This document shows positions 15,389 to 23,871 of a stretch of DNA of 27,426 nucleotides, in pieces. The notes under the pieces were generated by a model. It worked only from the letters and a program-made list of their open reading frames with translations, did not search any database and was not told where the DNA came from. A program made the position numbers and the translations under genes. How positions within the stretch are numbered: the first letter of the stretch is position 1; every line of letters begins with the position of its first letter. The DNA is from an uncultured Bacteroidales bacterium (lineage in GTDB: Bacteria; Bacteroidota; Bacteroidia; Bacteroidales; Marinilabiliaceae), in contig CAKVCS010000003.1 of NCBI GenBank assembly GCA_934725785.1, positions 1 to 27,426 of the forward strand, read 5' to 3'.

Positions 15389-16471
15389 ATGGCTGATAAC
15401 TCAGAAGACCTCAAGGCGAAAAAACTGGCGGCTCTTAAGCTGACCATGGAGAAGATAGACAAGGCCTATGGCAAAGGCACAATCATGCGGATGGGGGACC
15501 GGCAGGTTGAGAAGGTGCCCGTCATCCCGACAGGCTCGCTCGGCCTTGACATGGCTCTCGGGGTGGGGGGCTACCCACGCGGCCGCATCATAGAGATTTT
15601 CGGCCCCGAGTCGTCCGGCAAGACGACGCTCGCCATCCATGCCATAGCCGAGGCGCAAAAGGCGGGAGGCATAGCCGCCTTCATCGACGCGGAGCACGCT
15701 TTCGACCCAACCTACGCCGAGAAGCTCGGAGTCGACATGAACGCGCTCTACATGAGCCAGCCGGACAATGGCGAGCAGGCCCTCGAGGTGGCCGAGCAGC
15801 TCATTCGCTCGTCCGCCATAGACATCATTGTCATCGACTCCGTTGCGGCCCTCACCCCCAAGGCCGAGATCGAGGGCGAGATGGGCGAGGCGAAGATGGG
15901 CCTCCATGCCCGACTGATGAGCCAGGCGCTCCGAAAGCTCACAGGCGCGCTCTCCAAGACCAACACCACGTGTATTTTCATAAACCAGCTCCGCGAGAAG
16001 ATTGGCGTCATGTTCGGCAACCCGGAGACCACGACGGGCGGAAACGCGCTCAAGTTCTACGCCTCCATCCGCATCGACGTCCGCAAGGTGAGCCCAATAA
16101 AGAACGGTGACGAGGTGCTTGGCAACATCACGAGGGCAAAGGTCGTGAAGAACAAGGTGGCCCCCCCATTCCGCAAGACGGAGTTCGAAATCCGCTTCGG
16201 CGAGGGCATTTCAAAGGTTGGAGAGATTCTCGATCTCGCGACCAACCTCGACATAATCAAGAAGTCAGGATCATGGTTCTCCTACGCTGGCACCAAGCTC
16301 GCGCAGGGGCGTGAGGCGGCGCTCCGCATTCTCAAGGACAATGTCGAGCTGCAGGAGGAGATTGAGTCTAAGCTCAGGGCCGCCTTCAACCAGGGGCAGG
16401 AGCCGGAGGGCTCGGTCGGCGAGCCAGAGACCGACCCCGAGGAGGACATAGAGCCAGACGACATGGCCTGA
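15389..16471 (+). CDS. recA: Recombinase RecA
   Basis: A 360-residue, full-length RecA. It forms filaments on single-stranded DNA for homologous recombination and promotes LexA-type self-cleavage. The Walker A motif is GPESSGKTT (residues 72-80), Walker B is IDIIVIDSVAAL, loop L1 includes EGEMGEAKMGLHARLMSQALRK in two parts, and loop L2 contains FINQLREKIGVMFGNPETTTGGNALKF in two parts. The C-terminus ends in the usual acidic tail (DPEEDIEPDD). The start MADNSEDLK leads into the conserved KIDKAYGKGTIMRMGD helix. It is a single-gene unit between its own promoter and a strong terminator. Confidence 0.98.
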   Translation: MADNSEDLKAKKLAALKLTMEKIDKAYGKGTIMRMGDRQVEKVPVIPTGSLGLDMALGVGGYPRGRIIEIFGPESSGKTTLAIHAIAEAQKAGGIAAFIDAEHAFDPTYAEKLGVDMNALYMSQPDNGEQALEVAEQLIRSSAIDIIVIDSVAALTPKAEIEGEMGEAKMGLHARLMSQALRKLTGALSKTNTTCIFINQLREKIGVMFGNPETTTGGNALKFYASIRIDVRKVSPIKNGDEVLGNITRAKVVKNKVAPPFRKTEFEIRFGEGISKVGEILDLATNLDIIKKSGSWFSYAGTKLAQGREAALRILKDNVELQEEIESKLRAAFNQGQEPEGSVGEPETDPEEDIEPDDMA

Positions 16472-16513
16472 GCCAACGCCAAAAACAGGCAGGTGGCAGA
16501 CGTCCACTGACAT

Positions 16514-16557
16514 CCCCCCGCCGGAGCGCACGGACGTGCCCCCGGCGGGGGCTTTTT
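16514..16557 (+). terminator. Terminator of recA
   Basis: CCCCCGCCGG (16515-16524) pairs perfectly with CCGGCGGGGG (16542-16551), and CTTTTT follows at 16552-16557. Confidence 0.93.
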
Positions 16558-16609
16558 GCCATTATGTTAAAACTGGGGCATATTTAATGCCGTCACGAAA
16601 AAGAAAGCG

Positions 16610-16627
16610 TTACCTTTACATAGGTAA
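16610..16627 (+). promoter_or_regulatory. Palindrome and possible -7 box upstream of the SusR-like regulator
   Basis: TTACCT (16610-16615) and AGGTAA (16622-16627) form an inverted repeat with a six-base spacer, 12 bases before the start at 16639. The left half includes TACCTTTA, close to the TAnnTTTG consensus. The palindrome could be an operator over the promoter, or a hairpin that masks the start; the sequence cannot separate these. Confidence 0.35.
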
Positions 16628-16638
16628 ACATATCTAAA

Positions 16639-18318
16639 ATGAGGTTAACACTCTTTCTCTCGTGTCTGCTCCTTTTCAATTCGGCTGCGGCTTTCGGGCT
16701 CTCAGATGCCGAAGAAAGGCGAATTGAGGAGGCCCTTGACGCTGTGGATGCCGCCGTGGATAATTTTGCGGCCTACGTCGACAAAAAGGAGGCCAACATA
16801 CAGCTTATGCGCGCGGCGCTCGACAAGTCGCAGTCCGAGCTTGTCCGCTACGAGCTGGCATACAGCCTCTACGATGAGTACAGGCCTTTCCAGAAAGACT
16901 CAGCCATACACTTCCTCGACGTGTGCATCGAGGCCGCCAGGCAGTCGGGCGACTACGACAAGTTCGCACTGTGCCAGGCCAAGAAGGCGCATATCTGCTC
17001 GAACGCCGGGATGTATGTGGAGAGCCTCGGACTGCTTGACGAGATTGACACGACGGTCATCAGCGGGCAGGCGCGCATACAATATTACGTCTCCTTGGCG
17101 CACGTGTGCGGAGATGTGTCATATTACTCACCCTTGTCGCAGACGAGAGGCGACTACGGAGTCCTCGCTTGGCAATTCAGGCAGAGAATCCTGGCGGAGG
17201 CCGACAAGAGCGGGGCCGACTATCTCGTGACGCTCGAGCAAACGCACATGGACAATGGCGACACGACGGCCTCCATGGCTGTCAACAACCAGTGGCTCAC
17301 CCTCGTAGAGCACGGCAGCCACGCCTACGCCCTCGTCTCGCTCTACCGATACCTCGAGTTCAAGGCGAGGAGGGACACCACCGACATGCTCGTATGGCTC
17401 GGCGAGGCCGTCATTGCCGACATACGCAACGGCGTGATGGACCAGGGGGCCATGTGGGAGCTTGCCAATCAGCTCATGCTGCGCCACGACATCAACAGGG
17501 CCTACCGCTACATATGCTTTACGAGCGACTGCGCCGCCAAGTTCGGCAGCCGGCAGAGGCTGTCATCCATCTCGCCGCTGCTCACCACAATCGCCAGGGA
17601 GTACAAGGCGGAGGCTGAGCAGTCCGGCGCGCGGCTGAGGCGGACGGTGGCGTGGATCAGCGTGCTGGCCGTCCTGCTGGCAGTGGCGGTGGCCCTCGTG
17701 GCCAGGCAGAGGAACAAGCTGAGGCTCGCGGGCGACAGCCTGACGAGCAGCCTGCGCGAGCTGGCCGACGCCAACGATGAGCTCCGAGCCTCGAACGACC
17801 AGCTCTCATACCTCAACGCGCAGCGCAAGACGCTCAACAGCCAGCTCGCCGAGGCTAACAAGGTGAAGGAGGAGTACGTCGGGCGTTTCATGAGGCTCTG
17901 CTCGCACTACGTTGAGAGGCTCGACGACATAAGGATGAAGGTCAAGAACAAAGTAAATGGCGGCTTATGGGCCGACCTTAAGGCAATCACCCGCAGCGAC
18001 GACTTCAATGCCGATGACATGGGGGAGCTCTTCGCAAACTTTGACGAGGCCTTTCTTCACCTTTACCCCGACTTCGTGGAGCAGTTCAATGCGCTCCTGA
18101 TTCCCGAGGCCAGGCTCGCGCCACCGTCGCCGGGAAGGCTCAACACGCAGATGCGCATATTCGCGCTTATCCGCCTCGGCATTTCTGAGAGTGGCCGCAT
18201 TTCCGAGATTCTCCACTGCAGCGTCAACACCATCTACAACTACAGGGCCCAGGCCAAGAAGTCGGCGGCATACGGCAAGTCCGATTTTGAGGAGAGGGTC
18301 AAGGCCATTAACAGTTAG
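16639..18318 (+). CDS. SusR-like membrane-spanning regulator (DUF6377-type), with TPR-like sensor and HTH
   Basis: A 559-residue protein probably regulating the adjacent polysaccharide locus. Residues 1-19 form a signal peptide (ending SAAAF). Residues 20-330 are helical and TPR-like, placed in the periplasm. A membrane segment lies at 336-357 (WISVLAVLLAVAVALVA). A coiled coil at about 365-415 is rich in leucine, asparagine and glutamine, as in the DUF6377 family. The cytoplasmic C-terminus ends in a LuxR/GerE-like helix-turn-helix at about 500-545 (ALIRLGISESGRISEILHC, then SVNTIYNYR). This is the architecture of SusR and its relatives, which sense sugar oligomers in the periplasm and activate SusC/D operons. 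It is convergent with the minus-strand locus, separated from it by a bidirectional terminator. Control of that locus is inferred from position. Confidence 0.85.
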   Translation: MRLTLFLSCLLLFNSAAAFGLSDAEERRIEEALDAVDAAVDNFAAYVDKKEANIQLMRAALDKSQSELVRYELAYSLYDEYRPFQKDSAIHFLDVCIEAARQSGDYDKFALCQAKKAHICSNAGMYVESLGLLDEIDTTVISGQARIQYYVSLAHVCGDVSYYSPLSQTRGDYGVLAWQFRQRILAEADKSGADYLVTLEQTHMDNGDTTASMAVNNQWLTLVEHGSHAYALVSLYRYLEFKARRDTTDMLVWLGEAVIADIRNGVMDQGAMWELANQLMLRHDINRAYRYICFTSDCAAKFGSRQRLSSISPLLTTIAREYKAEAEQSGARLRRTVAWISVLAVLLAVAVALVARQRNKLRLAGDSLTSSLRELADANDELRASNDQLSYLNAQRKTLNSQLAEANKVKEEYVGRFMRLCSHYVERLDDIRMKVKNKVNGGLWADLKAITRSDDFNADDMGELFANFDEAFLHLYPDFVEQFNALLIPEARLAPPSPGRLNTQMRIFALIRLGISESGRISEILHCSVNTIYNYRAQAKKSAAYGKSDFEERVKAINS

Positions 18319-18349
18319 GCGGCGCGCGGCGTCGCCACCAGGTAAGCAT

Positions 18350-18381
18350 AAGGCGCGCAGGGCAACAGCCCTGCGCGCCTT
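18350..18381. terminator. Bidirectional terminator between the regulator and GH3
   Basis: AAGGCGCGCAGGGC (18350-18363) pairs perfectly with GCCCTGCGCGCCTT (18368-18381) around AACA. The two flanking genes converge on it, ending at 18318 (+) and 18403 (-). T-tracts are short on both sides, but the 14-bp stem and the position support this role. Confidence 0.85.
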
Positions 18382-18402
18382 GACGTTTGCATATCGCCTG
18401 CC

Positions 18403-20658
18403 TTACTTGCCGCTACTCATCCGGAGAGTAGCGGACTTGACATCGCGGCTGTTCGGCCCCGCCATAATCAGGAAGTCGCCAGGCTCCACCACTTTTTTAA
18501 GCTCGTGGTTGTAGTAAGCCAGCTGCTCCGCGCCGATCTTGAACTCGACGGTCGCGCTCTCGCCCGCGTTCAGGTGGATGCGCCGGAAGCCCTTTAGCTC
18601 CTTGACCGGCCTTGCGATAGACGCCGAGACGTCGCGCACGTACATCTGTACCACTTCGTCGGCCTCGCGCTGGCCGGTGTTTGTGACGGTGACGCTTGCG
18701 GTGACTGTCTCGCCAATGAGCGCGTCGCTCTTGCTAAGCGAGATGTCGGAGTAGGAGAACGTGGTGTAGCTCAGCCCGAAGCCGAAGGGGTAAAGGGCGT
18801 CGTTGCGCACGTCCATGTAGTTGGAGCGGTATTTGTGGAAGTCGGTCTCGCCGTCGTCCACCGGGCGCCCCGTCATGGTGTGGTTGTAGTATAGCGGCAG
18901 CTGCCCTACGCACTGCGGCATCGAGGCCGCGAGTTTGCCCGATGGGCACTTGTCGCCAAACAAGACGTCGCATATTGCGTCGCCAGTCTCAGAACCCGCG
19001 AACCATACGTTCAATATGGCGTCCATATGTTTGCTCTCCCAAGTCATGACAGTTGGGCGGCCCGAGAAGTTGAGCAGTATGGTGGGCTTGCCCGTGGCGG
19101 CTATGGCCTCCATGAGGTCTTGCTCGGCGTCGGGCATCGTCAGGTCGGCGCGCGAGGCGCATTCGCCGCTCATCTCGGCCATCTCGCCTATGGCCAGGAT
19201 CACGACGTCGGCTCTCCGCGCGGTCTGCGCAGCCTCGGCGAGGGCGGCGGCCTTGTCCACGCGCCTTATGGGGCGGCCGAACTCTATCTGCGTCTGCTGC
19301 TTCTCGCTGTCATATATGTTGCTGCCTTGGCAGTATAATATCTTCGCCTTTCCGTCCGTCCTGCGCTCCATGACCTCTCTCAGGGTGGAGTATTTTTCCA
19401 CGTTGTCGCCCGTGGACCACGAGCCGGGCAGGTTGTTCCTCGTGTCGGCCATCGGGCCTATGAGGGCGATGACGCCAGTCTGCGCGAGGGGCAGCAGTCC
19501 GCCGTCGTTCTTGAGCATCACGAAGCTCTCCGTGGCCATCTGGCGGGCCATGGCGCGGCTTGCGGCGGTATAGAGGTCAGTCTTCTCGCGCTCCGGGTGG
19601 CAGAAGCGGTATGGGTCGTCGAGCAGGCCGAGCCTCTCCTTGGCTTTCAGCACGCGCCGGCATGCCGTGTCGATGTCCTTCATTGTTATCCGGCCCTCTT
19701 CGAGGCTCTTTTTCAGATGGTCGGTGTAGGCCTCGGAGCACATGTCCATGTCCGTCCCGGCCTTCAAGGCTTGCTCCGCGTTGCTTTGCGGGTCTCCAAC
19801 CCCGTATGTCCGCATCTCGTCAATGGAGCCGTAGTCCGTCACGACGAAGCCGCCGAAGCCCCACTCTTTGCGCAGCACGTCGTCAACCAGCCATTTGTTG
19901 CCCGTGGCGGGTATGCCGTCCACAAGGTTGAACGAGGTCATGACCGAGCCGGCGCCCGCCTCGACGCATCTCTTGTATGGGGCGAAGTACTGGTTGTACA
20001 TTCTCACGTGGCTCATGTCCACCATGTTATAGTCCCTGCCGGCTTCGCTCGCCCCGTAGAGGGCGTAGTGCTTAAGGCACGCCATGACGTTCCGCTCGCC
20101 CCAGTCACCCTGATAGCCGGCAATCATCGCCGCGCCCATCTCGCCGGCCAGGAACGGGTCTTCGCCTGCGCCCTCGCTGGCTCGGCCCCACCGAGGGTCG
20201 GTGTTCACGTCGACCATTGGCGAGTACACCCAGTTGATGCCTGTCGCCGTGGCCTCATATGCCGCCAACGCCGCGCCCTGCCTCACCAGGGCGGTGTCCC
20301 AGCTGCACGCCTGCGCGAACGGCAGGGGGAGCACGGTCTCATATCCGTGTATCACGTCCTGCCCGAAGAGCAGGGGGATGCCCATGCGGCTCTCCTCGAC
20401 CGCCACACGCTGCAGCTCGAGTATCTTATCCGCGCCTTTCACGTTCAGCACGGCGCCAAGCTGACCCGCCTTCACTTTGTCGGCAAGCGGTGAGTTCATA
20501 ATGGCGCCGGTCGTGATGTCTCCGCCTGGCAGAAGGTTTAGTTGGCCAATTTTCTCTTCAATGGTCATACGGGCCATGAGTTCGTCGACCCTGTCGACAT
20601 CCGCGCATCCGGTCATCGCCGCACACAGGGCTGTCGCTGCTAACGCTTTTGCTCTCAT
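18403..20658 (-). CDS. GH3 beta-glucosidase, BglX-type lipoprotein
   Basis: A 751-residue glycoside hydrolase that removes terminal glucose from beta-gluco-oligosaccharides. A lipoprotein signal peptide ends in MTGC (acylated C18). The N-terminal GH3 barrel contains LLFGQDVIHGYETVLPLP, the KHY segment (CLKHYALYG), and the nucleophile D275 in GFVVTDYGSIDEM. The alpha/beta sandwich follows with the probable acid/base glutamate in MSGECASRADL. A fibronectin-III-like C-terminal domain begins after YPFGFGLSYTTF. It is full length for the family. It is the last gene of the locus, and the roughly 230-base gap upstream contains stem-loops, unlike the tight spacing of the other genes. Its likely task is to finish degradation of the oligosaccharides produced by the GH16 enzyme. 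Linkage preference cannot be read from the sequence. Confidence 0.95.
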   Translation of the reverse strand: MRAKALAATALCAAMTGCADVDRVDELMARMTIEEKIGQLNLLPGGDITTGAIMNSPLADKVKAGQLGAVLNVKGADKILELQRVAVEESRMGIPLLFGQDVIHGYETVLPLPFAQACSWDTALVRQGAALAAYEATATGINWVYSPMVDVNTDPRWGRASEGAGEDPFLAGEMGAAMIAGYQGDWGERNVMACLKHYALYGASEAGRDYNMVDMSHVRMYNQYFAPYKRCVEAGAGSVMTSFNLVDGIPATGNKWLVDDVLRKEWGFGGFVVTDYGSIDEMRTYGVGDPQSNAEQALKAGTDMDMCSEAYTDHLKKSLEEGRITMKDIDTACRRVLKAKERLGLLDDPYRFCHPEREKTDLYTAASRAMARQMATESFVMLKNDGGLLPLAQTGVIALIGPMADTRNNLPGSWSTGDNVEKYSTLREVMERRTDGKAKILYCQGSNIYDSEKQQTQIEFGRPIRRVDKAAALAEAAQTARRADVVILAIGEMAEMSGECASRADLTMPDAEQDLMEAIAATGKPTILLNFSGRPTVMTWESKHMDAILNVWFAGSETGDAICDVLFGDKCPSGKLAASMPQCVGQLPLYYNHTMTGRPVDDGETDFHKYRSNYMDVRNDALYPFGFGLSYTTFSYSDISLSKSDALIGETVTASVTVTNTGQREADEVVQMYVRDVSASIARPVKELKGFRRIHLNAGESATVEFKIGAEQLAYYNHELKKVVEPGDFLIMAGPNSRDVKSATLRMSSGK

Positions 20659-20695
20659 TCGTTTATCGTATTTTTCAAAATCGCTACTTTGGCGC

Positions 20696-20714
20696 AGCTC
20701 CCTCCGCGGGAGCT
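20696..20714 (-). repeat. Short hairpin in the GH3 leader
   Basis: AGCTCCC (20696-20702) and GGGAGCT (20708-20714) pair perfectly around TCCGC. It ends 37 bases before the GH3 start codon. It may stabilise the mRNA or reduce GH3 expression relative to upstream genes. Confidence 0.5.
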
Positions 20715-20812
20715 TTGAACCTCATAAATGTAACACTTTTTTCTGAGGGAGGGGAGTCGGGTCCCCACCTGTTTAGCCTTACGTGGCTGGCTGATTACGC
20801 GCCGGCAAGCAC

Positions 20813-20869
20813 GGAGCCGCGGCCGGCCGCCGGTGATTCATGTCATCGGCAGGCTGGGCCGCGGGCTCC
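20813..20869. repeat. Nested inverted repeat between GH16 and GH3
   Basis: GGAGCCGCGGCC (20813-20824) pairs with GGCCGCGGGCTCC (20857-20869) with one bulged base. Inside, CCGGTGA and TCATCGG form a second stem. No T-tract follows on the minus strand, so it may be an mRNA processing or stability element rather than a terminator. Confidence 0.55.
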
Positions 20870-20887
20870 TATGCGATTTTTGTCAAT

Positions 20888-21942
20888 TTATTTTTGGAAC
20901 ACCCTCACATAGTCCACCTCGAGCGTGGCAGGCAGGCAAGACGGGTCAACGCCTTGCGCTCCACCCCATGCTCCGCCCCAGGCCATGCGTCGCGTCCGCT
21001 GCCATCGTTGTTGTAGGTCAGAATCTCCTCGCCATCGGCGTAGAACGTCATGTAGCTCCCCGTCCACTCCATGGCGTAGGTGTGGAACTCACTCTGCGAC
21101 GTGGCCACGGTGACGCTCCCGCCCTCTATGGACGTACCTGTGTTGTTATATTTGTTGCAGTGTATGGTCGAGTGGATGACGTTCGGGGCGTAGCCGACCT
21201 CCTCCATTATGTCTATCTCGCCATCGGCCGGCCAGCCGGTGAAGTTTACCGGCATCATCCAGAACGCCGGCCATGTGCCTTTGCCCTGCGGCAGCCTCAT
21301 CCGCGCCTCGATGTAGCAGTATTTCCACCCGGCGTCCACTTTGCCGTAGAGGCGCGAGCTCTTCACCGTGCCGTCATCCTCGGCGAGGGTTATGGTGAGC
21401 TTGCCGCCCGCCACGGTGGCGTTGTCCCTCGTGTAATACTGCAGCTCGTTGTTGCCCCATCCGTTGTCCCCTTTGCCGGTGGCGGCCGTCCAGTCGTCGC
21501 TGAGCCTGTCGCCGTCAAACTCGTCGTGCCATACGAGCTTGTAGCCGTCGATGGGGCACGCGATGTTCTCATCGGGCGGCGCGCTCACGGCGTCTTGCGT
21601 CACAACGATGCTGTCTCGCGAGCCGCCAGCCCATATTATGACGTGTCCGCGGCGCGAGGCTCCGCTTTCGTTGGCCTGGGCGGACATCGTCACGTCTGCG
21701 TCTGTGCCGATGCTGTTCGCCGGCGTGGCGGTCAGCCACTCAATATCCGTGTATATGGCGAACTCATGGCTGCACCCGACGCTGGTCGTGGCTTGACCGC
21801 CTTCTGGTGGCAGGCTTACTGCTCTGTCGGCTATGGTTATTGTCTCGGCTGGCGCGTAAGCGATGTCCTTCTCCTCGGTGCAAGCGCATAGCGCGGATAT
21901 CGCTCCTGCCGCCACTGTCGTCATTATCATTATCTTGTACAT
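20888..21942 (-). pseudogene. GH16 laminarinase-type lipoprotein with BACON domain, frameshifted by a short 3' deletion
   Basis: The frame opens with a lipoprotein signal (LCAC, acylated C21), a BACON domain at about 40-118, and a GH16 domain from LVWHDEFDG onward. The catalytic motif E242-I-D244-I-M-E247 is intact and is the ExDxxE form of laminarinase-like GH16 enzymes, which cut beta-1,3 or mixed-linkage glucans internally. After GRDAWP (residue 321) the frame runs into 24 unrelated residues and stops at 20905. In the next frame the normal family ending is readable: WGGAWGGAQGVDPS, then LPATLEVDYVRVFQK and a TAA at 20888. The strand of about 12 residues usually found between DAWP and AWGG is missing. 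The junction near 20981-20983 has GCC microhomology. The enzyme is probably misfolded or inactive unless this is an assembly error. Confidence 0.88.
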
Positions 21943-21975
21943 GTTTTTCCGTTGTTAGATTTTGCCCGGCGTGGG

Positions 21976-23856
21976 CTACTTGGCCGTCTTTTGCAGCACG
22001 ATGTCGTAAATTTCGATTTTCTCGTCGGCCGGCGTGAAGCCGAAGTCGAAAACCATGGTCACCGCGCTCGCCGCTCCGGTTTTCATGGTCTTTGCGGGTA
22101 TTTTCACCCACAGCTCGTCGCCCGCCGAGAGGTCGCACTGCTCCAGGAAGAGGTAGTTGGCGTCGTCCTCAGCGTCCACCAGCTTGAGCGTCACGCCTTT
22201 GATGTCTTTGGCCGCGGTCATTTTGCAAGCGAAGTCATATTTCGTCTCGGCCTCGGCGGCAATCTGCGTCTTCATCTTGACTTGGCACTGCCATTGAGCC
22301 TCTGACGCCGTCTCAATCTCCACCGTGTATGTCCCGCCAGCCGAGCTCAGCGCGGGGTCTTCCGCCGGAGTCCAGCCTGGGCCCGTGGCGTGGTAGAGCT
22401 CCGTTGTGAAGCCTGCCTCGCCTTTGTCGTCGACCATGGCCTTCCATATGTTGCTCTCGCTGTCGTATGTGTATATGGTCTTGTCCTCCTCGGCGGCAGG
22501 GGCCTCCACTCCGTCGCATTTGTGCTCTTGCAGGCACACGTCGTACATGTTGACCTTGGTGTTGTCGGGGGCGCCGCCAAAGTCGAGGACAAGGTCGACC
22601 TTCTCGATGTCGATGCCCTCCATGTCGCTCTTATAGAACAGGGTTTCCTGCCCTGCCTTGAGGTCCATGCGCTCCACGAAGTAGAACGTGTCGTTGTCTC
22701 CGTCTTTCTGTAGTTTGACGGTCGCGCCGTTGATGTCGGTCGTTGATGTGAGCTTCACGGAGAAGTCATAGTTGGCCGATGCCGTCGTGGCCATGCTTGT
22801 GAGGAACTTCACTTGGGCCTGCCACTGGTCGGATGTGGCCGTTGGGAGCGACACTGTGTAGCTGTTGCCGTCCGACTCCACCTCGGGGTCGGCTATCTGG
22901 GCCCAGCCTGGGGCGTAATAGAATTCATTGGCGAGAGTGGCTTTTTTCCACAGGTTGCAATCGCTGCCCGCCGTGAAGCCTTGGAATCCAAGCCCCGCGG
23001 ATGTCAATATGTAGTGCCACGCGATGTCGCCATTGTCGTATACCAGCACCATCTTGGACCCCGTAAGGCTCTCTATGCGCAGCTTGAGTTCGGACGTGTA
23101 CGCCTCGTCGCACGGGATGTAGGGGAAGAGCGTCTCGGCGGGGAAGCTCAGGTATATGCTCTCGCCCTCGGTTATTACCGAGTATTCCGTCTCCTGCCTC
23201 TCGACAGGGGCCATGTAGTCCTCGTCGGCGCTGGTCTGATGGGCGGCGAACGTCGTGCAGCCCTTGTTCACGAAGACTGTGCCGCCTTCGCCCGGCTCAT
23301 ATGTGTACGTGCCGTCGGCTGTGAACGTCAGGCGGTCGTCATACAGCCCGAACGCCTTTTTCTCGTCGGCTTTGGCCGTCCACCACTCTGTGCCGTCCGA
23401 TCCCGAAGGGCCGCAGCCCATATGGCCGGCCTCGCTGTTCGCCACTCTCCACTCTTTGCCGCACAGCTTGGCATACAGCTCGTCATAGTTGGTCAGGGAG
23501 TTCTTTACCGTGAAGGATACCTGACCCATGCCTTGCGACAGCCCGTTGCTGTTCCCTATGCGGAAGTACACCGTGTAGTCTCCGGCCGACGTCCATATCT
23601 TTGTCAGCGGGTTGCTTGTGGAGTATATGGCGTTCTTGGTCACCTCCTTGCCGTCGACGGGGATGTACCACATGACGTATTGCCCCGCGGCGTCGAGCGT
23701 GAGCGTCACGGTGTTGGTCTCGTCGTCCACCTCGGCCCTTACTTTGGCATCTTGCGCCACGGGCAGTCCCGCCTCGCTCACGCTGTCGTAGTCTTCGGGG
23801 CTGCACGCCGCGAGTGCCGCGGCCGCGAGTGCGGTTATGTATATCTTGCTTTTCAT
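21976..23856 (-). CDS. Surface glycan-binding lipoprotein (SusE/F position) with two CBM4-like modules
   Basis: A 626-residue outer-membrane lipoprotein with a perfect lipobox LAAC (C18) followed by SPEDYDS. Residues about 35-120 look like a PKD/Ig-type domain (TVTLTLDAAGQYVMWYIPVDG, YTVYFRIGNSNG). A middle region of about 125-300 contains a tryptophan-rich stretch (GTEWWTAKADEKKAF). Two homologous modules follow at about 308-460 and 475-626, each running from an N-x-W-K start through a YTV.L.TAS..QWQ.QV core to an MYDV.LQ or IYDIVLQ end. These resemble CBM4/9 modules that bind beta-glucans. Its place directly after SusD marks it as the locus's surface glycan-binding protein, which captures the polysaccharide at the cell surface. 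The ligand is inferred from the GH16 and GH3 neighbours. Confidence 0.85.
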   Translation of the reverse strand: MKSKIYITALAAAALAACSPEDYDSVSEAGLPVAQDAKVRAEVDDETNTVTLTLDAAGQYVMWYIPVDGKEVTKNAIYSTSNPLTKIWTSAGDYTVYFRIGNSNGLSQGMGQVSFTVKNSLTNYDELYAKLCGKEWRVANSEAGHMGCGPSGSDGTEWWTAKADEKKAFGLYDDRLTFTADGTYTYEPGEGGTVFVNKGCTTFAAHQTSADEDYMAPVERQETEYSVITEGESIYLSFPAETLFPYIPCDEAYTSELKLRIESLTGSKMVLVYDNGDIAWHYILTSAGLGFQGFTAGSDCNLWKKATLANEFYYAPGWAQIADPEVESDGNSYTVSLPTATSDQWQAQVKFLTSMATTASANYDFSVKLTSTTDINGATVKLQKDGDNDTFYFVERMDLKAGQETLFYKSDMEGIDIEKVDLVLDFGGAPDNTKVNMYDVCLQEHKCDGVEAPAAEEDKTIYTYDSESNIWKAMVDDKGEAGFTTELYHATGPGWTPAEDPALSSAGGTYTVEIETASEAQWQCQVKMKTQIAAEAETKYDFACKMTAAKDIKGVTLKLVDAEDDANYLFLEQCDLSAGDELWVKIPAKTMKTGAASAVTMVFDFGFTPADEKIEIYDIVLQKTAK

Positions 23857-23871
23857 GTCACGTTAGGTTTA

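Noticed and set aside
20833..21891. A 352-codon open frame on the + strand opposite GH16
   Set aside because: It is a shadow frame; the minus strand carries a clear lipoprotein signal, BACON domain and GH16 catalytic motif.
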